A DNA stretch of 64,000 nucleotides from Boswellia sacra. Its lineage: Eukaryota > Streptophyta > Magnoliopsida > Sapindales > Burseraceae. The stretch lies in the NCBI GenBank assembly GCA_013180625.2, contig SNVD02010047.1, positions 365,592-429,591 on the forward strand. Reading direction: 5' to 3'. The notes under the pieces were generated by a model, which saw nothing but the letters and a program-made list of their open reading frames with translations, did no database searches and was not told the origin of the DNA. Positions 44,337 through 57,100 of this stretch are shown here, piece by piece. Within the stretch, counting starts at the first letter, position 1. Every line of letters starts with the position of its first letter. The position numbers were made by a program, and so were the translations under genes.

Positions 44337-45433
44337 ATGGCTATATCAGAAGGTGGAGGAGAAAATATTAATCTACCAGAGAGGCAGAATTCGTCGAATG
44401 ATGATTACATGCTAATTCGAAAATATTGTCCAATTTGCTGCAAGCCTTTTGCAAGAGCTCCCGTCTTTCGGTGTGATTACGGGCATTTAGCCTGTTCTAT
44501 CTGCTGCCCCAAATTGAAGAGCAAATGTGCCTCTGCTGTTCCTCCATTGGTTCAATCCGGTACAAGAACATTGAAGAAATCTTGGGAGAGGAATTAAGCC
44601 AAAATGACCCACAAGAACGAGGCGATCATGAAGATCATGACAAATACTGCCCCTATGTCCCACGTTCTTGCCCATTTTCAAACTGCAAATTTGTTGTACC
44701 CCGCTGCAAGTTACACAAACACATTAGTGATAAACACACTTCTAATACAATGGGGTTTGTGTTCAATCAACCTTTTCAAGTTGTCTTGAATCCGACCATC
44801 ATTCTTCAAGAAGAGAATAATCACAAAGTTCGATTTGCGCTCAAGATTGAAAAGTACTCCTGGAATAACCCCTGGATAACGCTAGTTCGCATGCCATGTG
44901 AGGCAAGTGAGTTAGGTGTAGACCAGGATATGGAGGAGGAAATCAAGGATATTGAAATCGAGGCATTTTTTTCGAATCCCTTCCCCATGCCAGCTGAGGT
45001 TGTTGAGGCAAATTTACTTTCACTTCTGTCAGGTAAGTCCTACTCAAGCACGGATATTGTCCAATTTAGAGAAATTATCTCAAGTTATTCCAAACTATGG
45101 TTCCCCATGAAGGTGGAGTACGTGACATCCAAGGACTTGGAGTGGTGGAGGGAGGGCCCTTATAGTGAAAGTGATCCCTTTATTGAGAATATTTTGTCTA
45201 ATCTCCGCCACTCCTCCGGTGAGATGAAGGATATTGAGAGATATATTCCTCGATCGTCAGGGTAGATCCCAACAGCCATGAAGGTGGAGCCGATGCCTGA
45301 TCTTGATCCTTCATTTGCACATGCAAATGTTGTACTTCTGCTTCATATTCCAGAATTAGACATTCCAATTTCATATTGGCACTATCTTAGTTGCACGCCC
45401 CTCAATATCTGCATCAAACAAACAAAGACTTGA
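44337..45433 (+). pseudogene. SINA-like E3 ligase, copy C (frameshift and stop)
   Basis: Starts MAISEGGGENINLPERQNSS and keeps the first RING half. One base is missing near 44532 (GTGCCTCTGCTG against GTGCCTTCTGCTG in A and B), which shifts the frame inside the CAFC motif and ends translation at 44597. The correct frame continues from about 44533 to a TAG at 45263-45265, where A has GAG. After that, the original frame is open to TGA at 45431-45433, ending NICIKQTKT. It keeps a 6-residue stretch (CEASEL) after VRMP that A and B lack. The two breaks are different from those of copy B, so B and C decayed independently. Confidence 0.85.
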
Positions 45434-46890
45434 TTGGGGGATTAATTTCTTTAATTTTTTTTTGGAGAACTTCTCATTTTAAGGATTTTGATCCATTCGA
45501 TTTTGTGTATTTACATTAAGGATTTTGATTTGTCTTTTGCAATTGTTTTGGCTATTATTCTTTTTAATTTTAATTATATTCTTATTCTTAATTGGAATAG
45601 GTATTCCATTTTGATTGCTCTTATTTTTAAAACTCTCATTTTTTTCCTTTCTTATTACTTAATTTTTTTTAATAATCTGTGATTAATTTTATGAACCATG
45701 TTCTAGTTCTAATACAACATAGGCTATATGAAAAATTATTAATTGTTAAAACATTATTTGTTTGCAAAATGATCAAGGATAGGTTAGAAATAAAGATATA
45801 CACTTGTGTTCTTTTTATGATTTTGTGTTTTTGTCTTCATTAGTTTTTAAGAATATATTGTTAATTTTAAATTATTTTGAATTTTGAAAAGGATATATAG
45901 CTGATATTAAGTATAAAATATATTAGAAAATGTGTAACATACAAAGCAGGATTTAAGTTTTAAAAAGAACACACCACTTTGAGGTGATATTCTTACTTCA
46001 AGAATTTTGACTACTAATATCAAGTTTCTTTTATTTTGGAGAAAAGATCGGACTCTCCCTTCTTATTTTCTGATTACTGGTTTGCTTTCCTATTATATGA
46101 CTAATGTCACTAATCATCTTATATACTATAAAGCTATATGAAAAAGAAATTAATATTTAATTTGAATTACTGGAAAAGCAGGACTACCTTTTTCTTCCAA
46201 GTTTTCCAATCCATCCATTATTTTTACTTTGTTTATTTATCTATTTGGATTATGAATCTTATACTTAGATAATCAATTTGGCAAGTAAAATTTCTTCAGT
46301 AGTAACATCCATTAACCTGGAAATTTCGTACACTATGTTGGCATGGTAGCCAGGTTTTATTATTATGATTTTATTTGTGAAGAATAAAGAGTATTTTAAT
46401 GGTGATATGGGCTGTCGAGATAATGATAGTATACATTGGTTATGGACAGCAAAGATCTCTGCTTTAATGATTATTGAAAACAATCAAATTTCGTGTACCA
46501 TGATTGTGGTATTGAAATATGAACAAGAAGATCGATGGTGATATTTCGTTTTGCTGGTTAATTTATTTGGAAATAGATAAGTGATAAAATTTGAGCACTT
46601 AAATTTGGTGTGTTAAAAATAGGGTTCAGTAATATAAAATAAAACAAATTAATATCTGAATAAATCATATCCATCCAATATTACGTGTGACATTTGCAAT
46701 AAGATCCTCAAAACTTTAATAAAAATTAGATGGACAGATGATTAAGTTTAATAAGAAATGAGATGGCATCTAATGCTATCATGATTCAGTAACGATTCTC
46801 GATAATTATTTTATTTATTGATCTTTAGAAGCAGTCGATAAATTTATATGCATAACTTTCCCCTGGAATATATGATGAACAGTAAAGAAA
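45434..46890. repeat. Downstream flank of SINA-like C, duplicated with B
   Basis: Non-coding AT-rich sequence collinear with 41259-42560. The extra 45800-45985 stretch is unique here. Confidence 0.75.
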
Positions 46891-48589
46891 ATATAAGAAA
46901 CTCAAAAAGTATTTAACAACTTAACTTTTCAAAAAAATTCAATTCTAGAACCATACTTATATTAAACACTCTCATGCATACAAATAAATAAAGGTAAAAT
47001 GTTACTGACTTCCTGTATCTTTTACAAAGTTATCATGTAAAGATCTCTTTTGCCAGTTTTGTTATTAGATGATATCATTTTTCCATCCAACACTCAATTA
47101 TCAAAGTACCCTCAAACCTAAAATTAAATAATTAAAATCAATTAAAATTAAAAAGTACGATTCACCCTCTGAAACAAATGAAACTACAACACCATCCTTA
47201 AAAATATCCTATCACCACCACCACAAAACCAAAGTTGCAGCCACAAACCCACTATCAATATTCAGCAACTAACACCGGTGACCAGGCAGTCTACCACCGC
47301 CATGCTAGTACCAGGACCTCTACACCCTAAATTTTCTTGACATACAAATAACAAATTTCAACAAAATCTCCAATAAGGGGTTGTAAAACAGCTTGTATGC
47401 CTCCATAACTTCAAGATATCACATTGCTTTACAATCTAGGAAGCTGAAAGATCAACAATCTTTGTGAACTTGGTTTTCACACCATAGATTCCAACACAAT
47501 GACTTAATTAATTCAGAAAATAAGGAAAGCTGGGTCACTGGACAAGCAATTCACAGTAGTCACCTTATACATATTGAATGAAAAATTGGTAAAATTAATG
47601 ATAAATATCTACCATCATTGATTCAAATTATTACAAAAAGAATTGGCACATTACGACGAAGACAAAATGGAATGTGTTGTTGAGATTCCATCAACTAGCT
47701 ACCGAAACAGAAAATAATACAGTTTGAGATTTTGAATTTCTTAAACGATTACCAAATCTGTAAGTCAATATTTGATAAAGAAAGCAATAACGTTATTAAG
47801 GAAATTACTTACTATCGGCAACTCTTTCACTTTTTAAGAGATTAAATATCTAATCTAATATGGGAACTAAGCCATACACAAATCAAGGGACAACTAAAAG
47901 AGGGAGAGAGAGTGATACTTACCAAACAAACATAGCTAAATATCTGCAGCAGAGTAAAACAAAATTTAATTTTGTTTGGCACACAACCAAAAGATTGTGT
48001 TCTGAGCAAGTAAATAATCTGGAGCAAATCACAATCACTATGGAACTAATTTTTGCCCCAGTACTTCTACCACATCTTAATTTTACTGGTTTAGAACTTG
48101 CATTAAAAACATAATATATATCTGGCAAGACTTTGAATATATTCTTATTATTTTTTGTTATAAATTAATACAATACACATGTGTGCCAAACACAATACAA
48201 ATTTTACATCGCATTAGTTTTACTACTATACAATATAATGTTATACAGTACGTAGTATGATATACTATACAGTGTAATGCACCAAATATACCTCAAAGGT
48301 CATGTTTGGTATGCGAAATTGGATAGAACTATGTTTGGTAGCAATGGAATACCATTTTGTGAGTATGCTGGCTGGGACCCAAAGTTTGTATATAGATTTA
48401 TTTACTTAACATTGCCGACATGTAATATTGAAAAATGAGCATTAACATGAAACATTGGACTCGATTTTATTGGTGCTTCATGCTACCAAATCACTTTCCA
48501 TACTATAAATTTTACATTCACCATTGCCAATCAAATATCCCCACCCCTCATGGCACGCTTCCGCTCTGACATTCAATCCAGTAACAGAA
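46891..48589. other. Intergenic, no gene recognised
   Basis: Contains the AT-rich repeat at 48140-48330 (shared with 34880-35080) and a CCACCA-rich stretch at about 47205-47330 reminiscent of MULE interiors. The frame at 47842-48128 on minus ends at a possible GT donor (GGTAAGTATC) but matches no family I know. Confidence 0.4.
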
Positions 48590-49163
48590 AACAAAAATGC
48601 GAAAAACATAATCACACCAAAGCAAAAGCATATACAGCATCGTGTAAAACTCAGTAAATAAATAAATAGTGACTAGAACAATGATAGTAACATACCCTTC
48701 TTTCCCAATAGGGAAGGAAGCAGACAAAATCATAAACAGGAGAAATAGTTTAGACCAGAACAGAATTGAGTCCAAAGAACACCAAAAATGTTGCCATGGG
48801 TTGAGTTCTACGCTTTTTTTTTTTTTACTGCATAAATGAAACAAAGAAATCAGAACCAACCTTATGAAGGGTAACAAACAACCACAACGACGCCAAAGCA
48901 TAGACAAAATCATGTAAAACTAAGTAAATAAATAAATAGCGAATATAAAAATTGATAGTAACATACCCTTCCTTGCCAACAGAGAAGGAAGCAGACAAAG
49001 TATATACAGGAGAAATAGTTGAGACAAAAACAGAGTTGAGTCCAAAGAACACCAAAAGTGTTGTCGTGTGTTGAGTTCTATGCATCATATATTTTTTTTT
49101 AACTGCACAAATGAAACAAAGAAATCAAAACCAACCATATCAAGGGTAACAAACAATCACAAT
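48590..49163 (-). repeat. Tandem 275-bp repeat, units 1, 2 and start of 3
   Basis: TGAAACAAAGAAATC occurs at 48837 and 49112, 275 bp apart, with the surrounding sequence repeated. A third unit begins here and resumes at 59617 after the retrotransposon. On minus each unit resembles one exon: a pyrimidine stretch and CAG, a hydrophobic reading (LLVFFGLNSVFVSTISPV in unit 2), then a GT donor after a GGAAAGAAG-like sequence. It may be a triplicated exon of an unidentified membrane protein gene; stops and shifts prevent a continuous product. Confidence 0.6.
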
Positions 49164-49522
49164 TGTTGATGCACGATTTCCAGACGGCCAGAAAGCGGGC
49201 TGGAGCTCGAATTGTACGTCGGGTCCAATCCTGAGAACAAGGAAAAATAGTCAGCGGTGCCGACGAAAACCTTCTGATGCTCAAGTCAGTTTCCGGCACT
49301 CCAGAATTTTCTAGGAGAATTTCCTAGAGAGAAGCTCTCAAAAGCAAAAGAAATTTAGAGAGAGAAAGAGTTTAGAAAAGTCTGTATACCTTGAGCAAAA
49401 ATCCAGGGGGTTTATATAGACATCAGGAGGAGTCATTGTGGGACCTAGATAATAGGCTAAATAATGGGCTCTAATAGTGGGCTTAGATTTAATTGACGTC
49501 TAATTATGTTATGGCTATAACA
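49164..49522 (-). repeat. 3' LTR
   Basis: On the plus strand it runs TGTTGATGCACG to ATGGCTATAACA, so TG...CA ends in either orientation. It is 359 bp and pairs with 59256-59616. Confidence 0.93.
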
Positions 49523-49541
49523 GTAGTCCCCCCAAACCCAA
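49523..49541 (-). other. Polypurine tract
   Basis: On minus the bases just before the 3' LTR read TTGGGTTTGGGGGGACTAC, a purine-rich primer site for plus-strand DNA synthesis. Confidence 0.7.
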
Positions 49542-49868
49542 GACGACTAACAGGTCGACGTAGGGGCGATTAAGTTATCTAGGGAGCGTAATTTATATGT
49601 ATTAGGAGGCAGGTCTGAAGATGTAATTTATCATATATATATGCTTAGTGTGGCTTAAACCCTAAATAGGCGCCATATATAGGATAACGAGTGTTGGAAA
49701 GTAGGGCTTGCTAAAAAATAGGAGGAAACACCTTGGAGGCAAGCGGCGCAGGTGACCTAAGCAAGTAAAATTCTCCAGTCCAAGCAAATAAAGTTTTCCA
49801 GAGCAAGTAAAGTTTTCCGGCCACCACTAGTAAGCACTTCATTCTTGCGTATGGTAAGTGCATGTTTG

Positions 49869-50054
49869 AAAAAATTTTATTGAAGCAATATGAACAAAGG
49901 TCTACATGATAGAGATGTGCAGCCACTTAGAAAAAACTTTATTGGATCAACATGAATAAAAGTCTACATGATAGAGATGTGCAGCCACTTAGAAAAAACT
50001 TTATTGGATCAACGTGAACAAAAGTCTACATGATAGAGATGTGCGGCCACTTAG
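49869..50054. repeat. Tandem repeat, 62-bp unit, three copies
   Basis: Units end at 49930, 49992 and 50054, each closing with AGAGATGTGC, then GCCACTTAG. The first unit is more diverged. It lies between the antisense gene and the 3' LTR, a place where Tat-lineage elements often carry tandem repeats. Confidence 0.85.
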
Positions 50055-50677
50055 AACGCATGGAGTAGGCTTAATGTATTGTGGTTGTTACTACTTGCTT
50101 TGCATGGTCAAAATTAGTTAGCATGCTTTATATTATAAGATATATCTAAAAGTGGGCTGGTAAGGACTTTCACGAAGCACTTAAGCATGCATGATGGTAT
50201 GCAGCATATAATATTTATTATTGCATGAAGTATAGGTTTGCATGATACAATATGGGATATGAATGCTAGAACGTGACGGATTATAAGCATGGTGAGCATG
50301 CAAGATTCCATTAAACAAATGGAAATTCGTTACTTCATGCTGACTATATGAGTAGGTGTGTCATGACTCTATGAATAAAGGCTGAAAATAATAACCAGAA
50401 CAAATACTTATCGAATCCTTGGTCATGGTTATAATTTGCACATCTCCCCAACTCGAAGCTGTTAAAACAATGTGCAATATAATGAACACAGGGTCTTGGT
50501 TTGTTTTCTTTTTTTTTTTAGGACTAACTATATACTTTTGGTCGAGGACTAACTTGATATTTTTCTTTTCAAGGGTGAAAAATATTTTCCAAGTTCCAAG
50601 GGTTATTTAAAAAGTTTTCAATATAGTCCCTTAGCATTTCTTTTCTCTCATCTCTTTCCTTCTTTAGTAGACTTGGT

Positions 50678-52949
50678 TTGATGACTAACGACTCCTCTTT
50701 TACTGTGCAGATGGCTAGAATTAAAACTGTGACATTGCTACGGGGGGAACCAAGTCATCAAACCCAGTTGACAAGGAATAAAGATCCTACAACTAACCGT
50801 AGAGAGGTTAATGAGTTTTATCAGAACTTTTTCGGTCAAGATCGTGAGCTAGGGCATAATTTTATTAATCACAATATGGTAGATGTTGAGGGGGAGAGCG
50901 ACCGGTCATCCTCTGCTACCTCAGATAGTGATCCAGAAGTTAAAAAGTGGTGGGAGGCTGACCATATTGATAATCAACTACAGGGTGACCGATTGAAAAT
51001 ATATAGAGTCAATTTCCTTATCCCGGATTCAGTTATACTATTTCTTCCAAGGAAAGGTGATCGATGGAGTAGGCACCACGAGGTGTCATTGGATTAAGCT
51101 TGGAATTACTGAGAGCTGGTCTCCGGGTGCCTTTTGATAATTATGTTCGACGGATGCTCGATGCTATGGGTATTGCCCCTACCCAATTGTCGGCCAACGA
51201 ATGGAGACTTCTGATAGCATTTCAAAGTTTATTCAGAAGCGCAGGTCTTGGTGATCCTACCACCAACTATGTTAAGTATATTTTTGCCATTCACCCACCA
51301 AACGGAGAGAAGATAGGTTACTATTAAATATCCCAACGAGGAAAGACGGATGACCCTAAATGCCTTTTTGGCATTCCCTCATATGTGAAAGAATAGAAAT
51401 ATAAACAATTTTGGTGTAGTGATGGTTGGAAGTATCGAGAAGGTGTCCGTCCAAAGGGTGAGAAATTGAGGATCAGGAGGCATTTTGGTTTTTGTGATAC
51501 CCTATTATAACGACACCATATCTATTTTCATTATGAAAACTCTGATCAACTGACTCTTTTTTTTTTCAGCTCCGTGGACCAAACGCCCGCTTTTATCTTA
51601 AAAAGAAACAAACGACTTGCAAGAGGTACTCAAGCTACCTATTGATTCAAAGAACGTGAATAATCTCATTGATCGGGAGCAATTGATCCGTCTTGGCTTG
51701 TCACCCCCAATACCCCCGGAAGGTAAGCTTGATTATTACTTCCTGATCTTACCTCATTTCATTAAGCATGTGTTTACTTTCTTACCAATTTTATTTTCGC
51801 GCAGGTCTATTTCCTTTACATCCTACCAAGAAGCAGTTTGCCCAACTTGAAGCCAAGATGCCTCTTAAGCCCTTTGCGCATGACAGGCCCGGTCCTTCCA
51901 AGAAAAAATGGAGTGGAAGTCCTCCAACTCTTGGACCTTTAAAGAGGAAAGCCAGCGATCACAAGGAAACTACCATACAGAAGTCCGTGCCTGATAAGTC
52001 TATCTCTGTTCAGCCTATGGATGAAGTAGCAGTCTCGAAGCCCACTGGAAGTAAGTTGCCCCCAACCTCTCAGTTACCTAGGTGTTTTACCTTTGAAAGT
52101 TCGGGCTTTCAAAGTGGCTCAATATGTGGATACTACCTTCGTAAATTGTCTCAAAGTGTTACACGTTTCATGCCTACTAATGTCTTTTTTGAGAGTGTAA
52201 AACTTACATATTTCGATGCGATCGCTGTCGGGATTGGCATCATACTTCAGGTTGGGTTTTACTAAGACTTTTTCTTCTTCTTCTTTTTTTTTTATATCTT
52301 TGAAAGACATGCCTCATCTGTTTTCCTCTATTTGTCTTTCTTTCTGTAGGCGACATGACCCTTAGCCCAAAGAGAGTCTACTAATACCAACCTTCTGAAG
52401 GAGGTCAATTATCTCACTTCTGAGGTTGTCGATTAGAAGAAAAAACATCAAGTCTGCCTTGACAATTTAACTGAAACAGAGAGAAAGATGGCAGAGATGA
52501 AAGAACAGATGGGCAAAATGAAAGCAGACTTGTCCGAAGCTAAGAAGGAGGCAGTTATCCAGCATAAAAAGGTGAATGATCTTAGTCAAGAACTTCGGGA
52601 TAGGACTGTTACTGAGCAAAATAGGATTGATAAAGCGATTGCTTGCTTCCGTAAGGGTCGTATTTACCAGCAAGCTATGGAACATTCTTATATTGATGGG
52701 GTCAATGGGGTGCGTAAATGGTTCCATGATCGTTACCCAGAGATTGATCAGTTTCCCATAGCTGAAGAGTTAAACTTGGTGGCAGGGTCTATCCCGACAG
52801 CAAACTCTGATCCTGAGCAATTACATCGATTCATACTCAAAGATGAGGATTATGAGTCGACATTAGACACAGCAGCTTGGAAGGCTAAGCAGGGCGACTC
52901 TACCTCATCATCTTCAAATGAAGAAGGAGATGACGAGGCCACTTCTTAA
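50678..52949 (+). pseudogene. Antisense gene of the Tat element, Transposase_28-like, decayed
   Basis: On the strand opposite gag-pol, between integrase and the 3' LTR. Pieces: 50678-51097 (a likely start at 50711, MARIKTVTLL; acidic region GESDRSSSATSDSDPEVKKW); 51100-51327 in a shifted frame (LLRAGLRVPFDNYVRRMLDA, then QLSANEWRLLIAF); 51617-52060 (basic, Pro-rich); and 52488-52949, a charged coiled-coil-like part (EMKEQMGKMKADLSEAKKEA) ending EEGDDEATS. The LRAGLRVPF block resembles the plant domain known as putative gypsy-type transposon (PF04195), from memory. A pyrimidine tract and CAG near 51555-51570 suggest introns. A shift near 51090 and stops near 51327 and 51396 show decay. The role in these elements is not established. 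Confidence 0.7.
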
Positions 52950-53389
52950 AGAAAGTTGGAGTTCTTTCAACTAGGTAGATGCTTATTTGTAAGGACTGAT
53001 CATATTAAGGCGGTTTTCTGAGCCTTGACTTTATCTTTCATTGTTTTTGTTTTTATTTTAATGTCATAGGTGAGGATTTGTCCTTACTTGGGCTATATGG
53101 GCGGCACTCTTCTGCCAACTTTGAAATAATAAGAACTCTTAAAAAAAAATTTTCTAGTGTTGTATTCTTTTGCTCCTTTCATCTTTTTGCAACTTGATCA
53201 TAAACGAGCTTTACAGATGTATGATTTGTAACATAATAAATCAAATGCTTTATTGATAATCTCTTTATAAGTCTCCCTGTGGGAGTTATTACACATGCAT
53301 AAGTCCCTTAGAAGGAGTTATTACATATATAAAGAGATTATGGGTAATACTTCTTTAAGTGTTCAACATTCTATGGATGACGGAGTAAC

Positions 53390-54400
53390 CTCCCATCCAT
53401 GGCGACAAGTCTGTAGGTGCCTGGTCGGATGACTCTTTGACTTGATAAGGACCTCCCAGTTGGGCCCCAATGCTCCATCAGTGGGATCTCGAGTATTTTG
53501 TAGTACTTATCTCAAAACAAGATCTCCCTCTTGGAAAGATCGGCGTTTAACCTTATAGTTAAAATATCGAGCAACCCTCTCTTAGTAAGCAGCAATTTTG
53601 ATACTGGTGAGATCCCTTTCCTCCTCAAGAAGATCCAAGTTGAGTTGAAGGGCTCTATGATTAAGCTCTTCACTATATCCCTCAGTACGACGTGATGGAA
53701 GACCAATCTCAACAGGAACGACTACTTCTGAGCCAAATGCTAAGGAGTATGAGGTTGCCCCTGTTGCTGTGTGGATAGTGGTTTGGTATGCTCAAAGTAC
53801 TTGTGGAAGTTCCTCTGGCCATGCACCTTTCCTAGCATCTAATTTGATCTTGAGGAGGTGTTTAATAGTTTTGTTAACAGGCTCCACCTGACCGTTTGCT
53901 TGAGGATGAGCTGGAGAGGAAAAGCATAAGGAGATGTTCAACTCCTTACAGAAGTTCCTAAAGTTTGAGTTATCGAATTGCTTACCGTTGTCTGTAATGA
54001 TGGTGTGAGGGATACCAAACCTATAGACAATTGCCTTTTTTACAAAGTCTGTGATCTTTTTTTCAGTAATTGATGCGAGGGGTTCAGCTTCTGCCTACTT
54101 AGTGAAGTAATCAATCGCAACAACAGCATATTTAACTTGTCCTTTACCCATTGGAAGAGGTCCAATAAGGTCTAGTCCCCATTGAGCGAATGGCCATAGG
54201 GCCATCATTGGTGTCATGTTCTCAGGAGCTTTCCTTGGAATAATGACACATTTTTGGCACTTGTTGCACCTAGTTGAAAATGCCTTAGCATCATTTTTCA
54301 TGGTCGGCCAATAGTATCCTTGCCTGATACATTTATAAGCTAAAGATCAACCATCAAAATGGTTACCACATATCCCTTCATGAATTTCTCTAAGGACATA
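53390..54400 (-). pseudogene. Integrase domain of the Tat element
   Basis: On minus: an HHCC zinc-binding remnant (ICGNHFDG, then a stop; RCNKCQKC), then the catalytic core with WGLDLIGPLP (first Asp), IITDNGKQFDN (second Asp) and NGQVEPVNK (Glu). YFTK is followed by TAG where integrases of this family have Trp, and further TAGs interrupt the C-terminal part. The core residues survive, but no continuous protein is possible. Confidence 0.85.
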
Positions 54401-54517
54401 ATCAGCTTCTTCTGGCCGAAGACATTTTAAAAGAGGAAGGTTGAACCCTCTTTTGTAGAGAACACCATTAACCATAATGTACCTTGATGCTCTCCCCCTT
54501 ACCTTGATCGTCTCATT

Positions 54518-55054
54518 TCAGTTAGCTGGAAGTTCCCCTGTCTCTAAGAATTTTATGATAGGGTCCATCCAGCCTACGCTACCATTTATAGTCATTGTTC
54601 TTTCTGATGAAAGTTCATACTTTGATATACTTGGAGACTCTAGAATGATCATATGAGAGGCAGTCGGTAGAAGGGGGTCTACCCCTGAAGAAATTCTTGC
54701 TAAACTATCAGCCTTTGAATTCTCCACCCTCGAGATTCTTATGATGTCAAAACCTTTAAAACTGCGAAGAAAGAAGTTAACTCTATCCAAGTAAGCCATC
54801 ATGGTAGAGCCTTTTGTCTGATAGTCTCCGCGGATTTGGTTAACCACAAGTTGGGAATCGCTATGGATGGCAATCTCCTCTACTCTAAGGGCAACTGCCA
54901 ACCTAAGTCCTCCAAGGAGAGCTTCATACTCTGCGACATTATTGGTGGCTTTAAAATTAAAACGTAAGGCCACAGCAACTTCTACCCCATCTGGGGTTGA
55001 CAAAATCAAGCCAGTTCCACTATCAATCTTATTAGATGACCCATCTACGAACAA
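54518..55054 (-). pseudogene. Second (archaeal-type) RNase H domain
   Basis: An open stretch of 178 residues on minus with FVDGSSN (Asp), NNVAEYEALLGGLRLA (Glu), IHSDSQLVVNQI (Asp) and a final ENSKADSLARI (Asp): a complete set of RNase H catalytic acids. This additional domain separates the Tat lineage from most other gypsy elements. In frame with integrase but not with RT. Confidence 0.85.
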
Positions 55055-55281
55055 GATCCATGCCTTTCTATGGATCTATTCCCATGGGCAATGATCGATC
55101 ACTTGATCCTGCACTGGTCTCTTCATCCTTCTTAACTCCACTACTTGAAAATTCTGTAATGAAGTCAGAGACTGTTTATCCTTTTGATAGATGGTCTTGC
55201 AATATAGTGTATGTCAAACTCTCCTAACTCAATGGACCACTTGATGAGTCTTCCAGAAAGCTCTGGACGATAGAGGACCTA

Positions 55282-55521
55282 TCATAAAGGGTGATCAGTT
55301 GGTACCATAATAGTGTGTCCTTGAAAATATGGGTGAAGCTTTCGTGCAGCAACAACTAAGACGAGAGCCAGCTTCTCCATAGGAGGGTATCGACCTTTGA
55401 CATCTGTCAAGGCCTTACTCACATAATAGACTGGCCTCTGGATTCCCTGCTCCTCTTGGATAAAAGCTGAACTAACTGCATATGCGGAGACTGCTAGATA
55501 GAGAAAGAGCGGTTCTCCCAT
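55282..55521 (-). pseudogene. RT-associated RNase H domain
   Basis: On minus, PLFLYLAVSAYAVSSAFIQE, then RPVYYVSKALTDVKGRYPP and KLALVLVVAARKLHPYFQGH, the usual gypsy RNase H block after RT. It is in a different frame from RT because of a 1-nt loss near 55560. A TGA at 55282-55284 ends the open stretch, and several further stops lie between it and the next domain. Confidence 0.85.
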
Positions 55522-55550
55522 AATTGGTTTGGAGAGGAGAGGAGGAGAAC

Positions 55551-56420
55551 CTAAGTACCCTTAAGCTGTGGAAAAGCATTCTCACACTCATTTGTCCATT
55601 CAAACTGCTTGCACTTCCTTAAAGCTTTAAAGAAAGGATGACATTTGTCGGTAGCCCTAGAAATAAAGCGATTTAAGGTGGCAACTCGTCCAGTGAGAAC
55701 TTGTATATCCTTTGGTGTTTTGGGAGACTCAAGCTGCATAAGTGCTTGGATTTTCTCAGGATTGGCCTCTATTCCTCTTTGGGTGATAATAAATCCTAAG
55801 AACTTTCCAGAGGATACCTCAAAAGCATATTTAGTGGGATTCAGCTTCATATTATGTTTTCGAAGGATGTCAAAAGTTGTTCGGAGGTCGTCTACATGGG
55901 ATCTGGCATCCATACTCTTAGTGAGCAAATCATCCACATAAACTTCCATTGTCTTTCCTAGGAGAGGAGTAAACATGGAGTTTACTAACCGTTGATAGGT
56001 TGCTCTAGCATTTTTCAGTCGAACAGGCATCATTCGATAACAGTACAACCCTCTATCAGTGATGAAAGCTGTTTTTTCTTCATCCTTCAAGTACATTGGA
56101 ATCTGGTTATAACCAGAATAAGTATCCATGAAGCTCAACAATTGGTGGCCAGCTGTGGTATCAACTAGTTGATCTATCCTGGGCAATGAAAAACTGTCTT
56201 TTGGGCATTGCTTATTCAAATCTTTGAAGTTGATACAGACACGCCATTTTTCATTGGCTTTTTTCACCAATACGACATTAGAGAGCCATTCAGGGTAGTT
56301 TACCTCTCGAATGATTCCACTTGTCAAGAGCTTTTTCACTTATAAGGCAATCACCTTTGAACGCTCTGGGGCTTGGTACCTCCTCTTTTGTCGAATGGGT
56401 TGAGCTTGAGGGTTGACATT
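55551..56420 (-). pseudogene. Reverse transcriptase domain
   Basis: An open stretch of 262 residues with the gypsy RT motifs in order: YPEWLSNVVLVKK, WRVCINFKDLNK, FMDTYSGYNQIPM, RMMPVRLKNA, MEVYVDDLLTKS (the YVDD catalytic pair) and FLGFIITQRGIEANP. A TAA at 56342-56340 separates it from the upstream connection to protease. Confidence 0.92.
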
Positions 56421-56492
56421 AAGGCGGTGGACAGCTACACTTGGGTCTATACCGGGCATGTCTTCGTGAGACCATGCAAAAACGTCACTGTA

Positions 56493-57100
56493 TTATCGAA
56501 GAAAATCAATCAACCTATCTTTGATTGGTAGAGGAAGATTCTTACCCACCTTCACTGTCTTTTCTGAATTATTTAAATAGATAGGGACGTCATCCATTCC
56601 TTCTAATGGAACTACAGCCTCCCCTTTTTCACAGTCTCGTGGATCCAAACTTTCCATCCCCTCAGAAGGTTCTCCTCGAATCATCAATAGCTTATGTGCC
56701 TTCTCTTTGAAAGCCATATTGTAGCATTCTCGAGAGGCTTGTTGTTCACCTCTAACTTCTCCTATCCCTACAGATGTTGGAAATTTCAAGACATGATGAT
56801 AGACCCCCATCACTGCTTTGAAGTGGTAAAGTGATGGCCCTCCAAGAATGACGTTATAAACACCCGGATGATCTACCATGAGAAAGTTCACCATCTTGGT
56901 CGTATGTAGGGATCCTTCTCCCAAGGTCACCCATAACGAAGTTACTCCTTCGGGAATAACCTTTCTTCCAGCGAATCCCATCAGAGAAGTTTGGATGCCT
57001 CTCATATCTTTACGGTTAAGACCCAATCAGTTAAATGTATCCAATGATATTATGTCAGCTGAGCTCCCATTGTCAACCAATACTCTTCGTAATCTTTTAT
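56493..57100 (-). pseudogene. Aspartic protease region
   Basis: On minus, [11 protein letters not shown] (about 57083-57051) is the catalytic Asp loop; a stop falls a few codons later. Then come FAGRKVIPEGVTSLWVTLG, MVDHPGVYNVILGGPSLY and GEVRGEQQASRECYNMAF, typical of the protease of plant gypsy polyproteins. Confidence 0.8.

Noticed and set aside
55645..55941. 98-residue plus-strand frame
   Set aside because: Shadow of the reverse transcriptase domain on the other strand.
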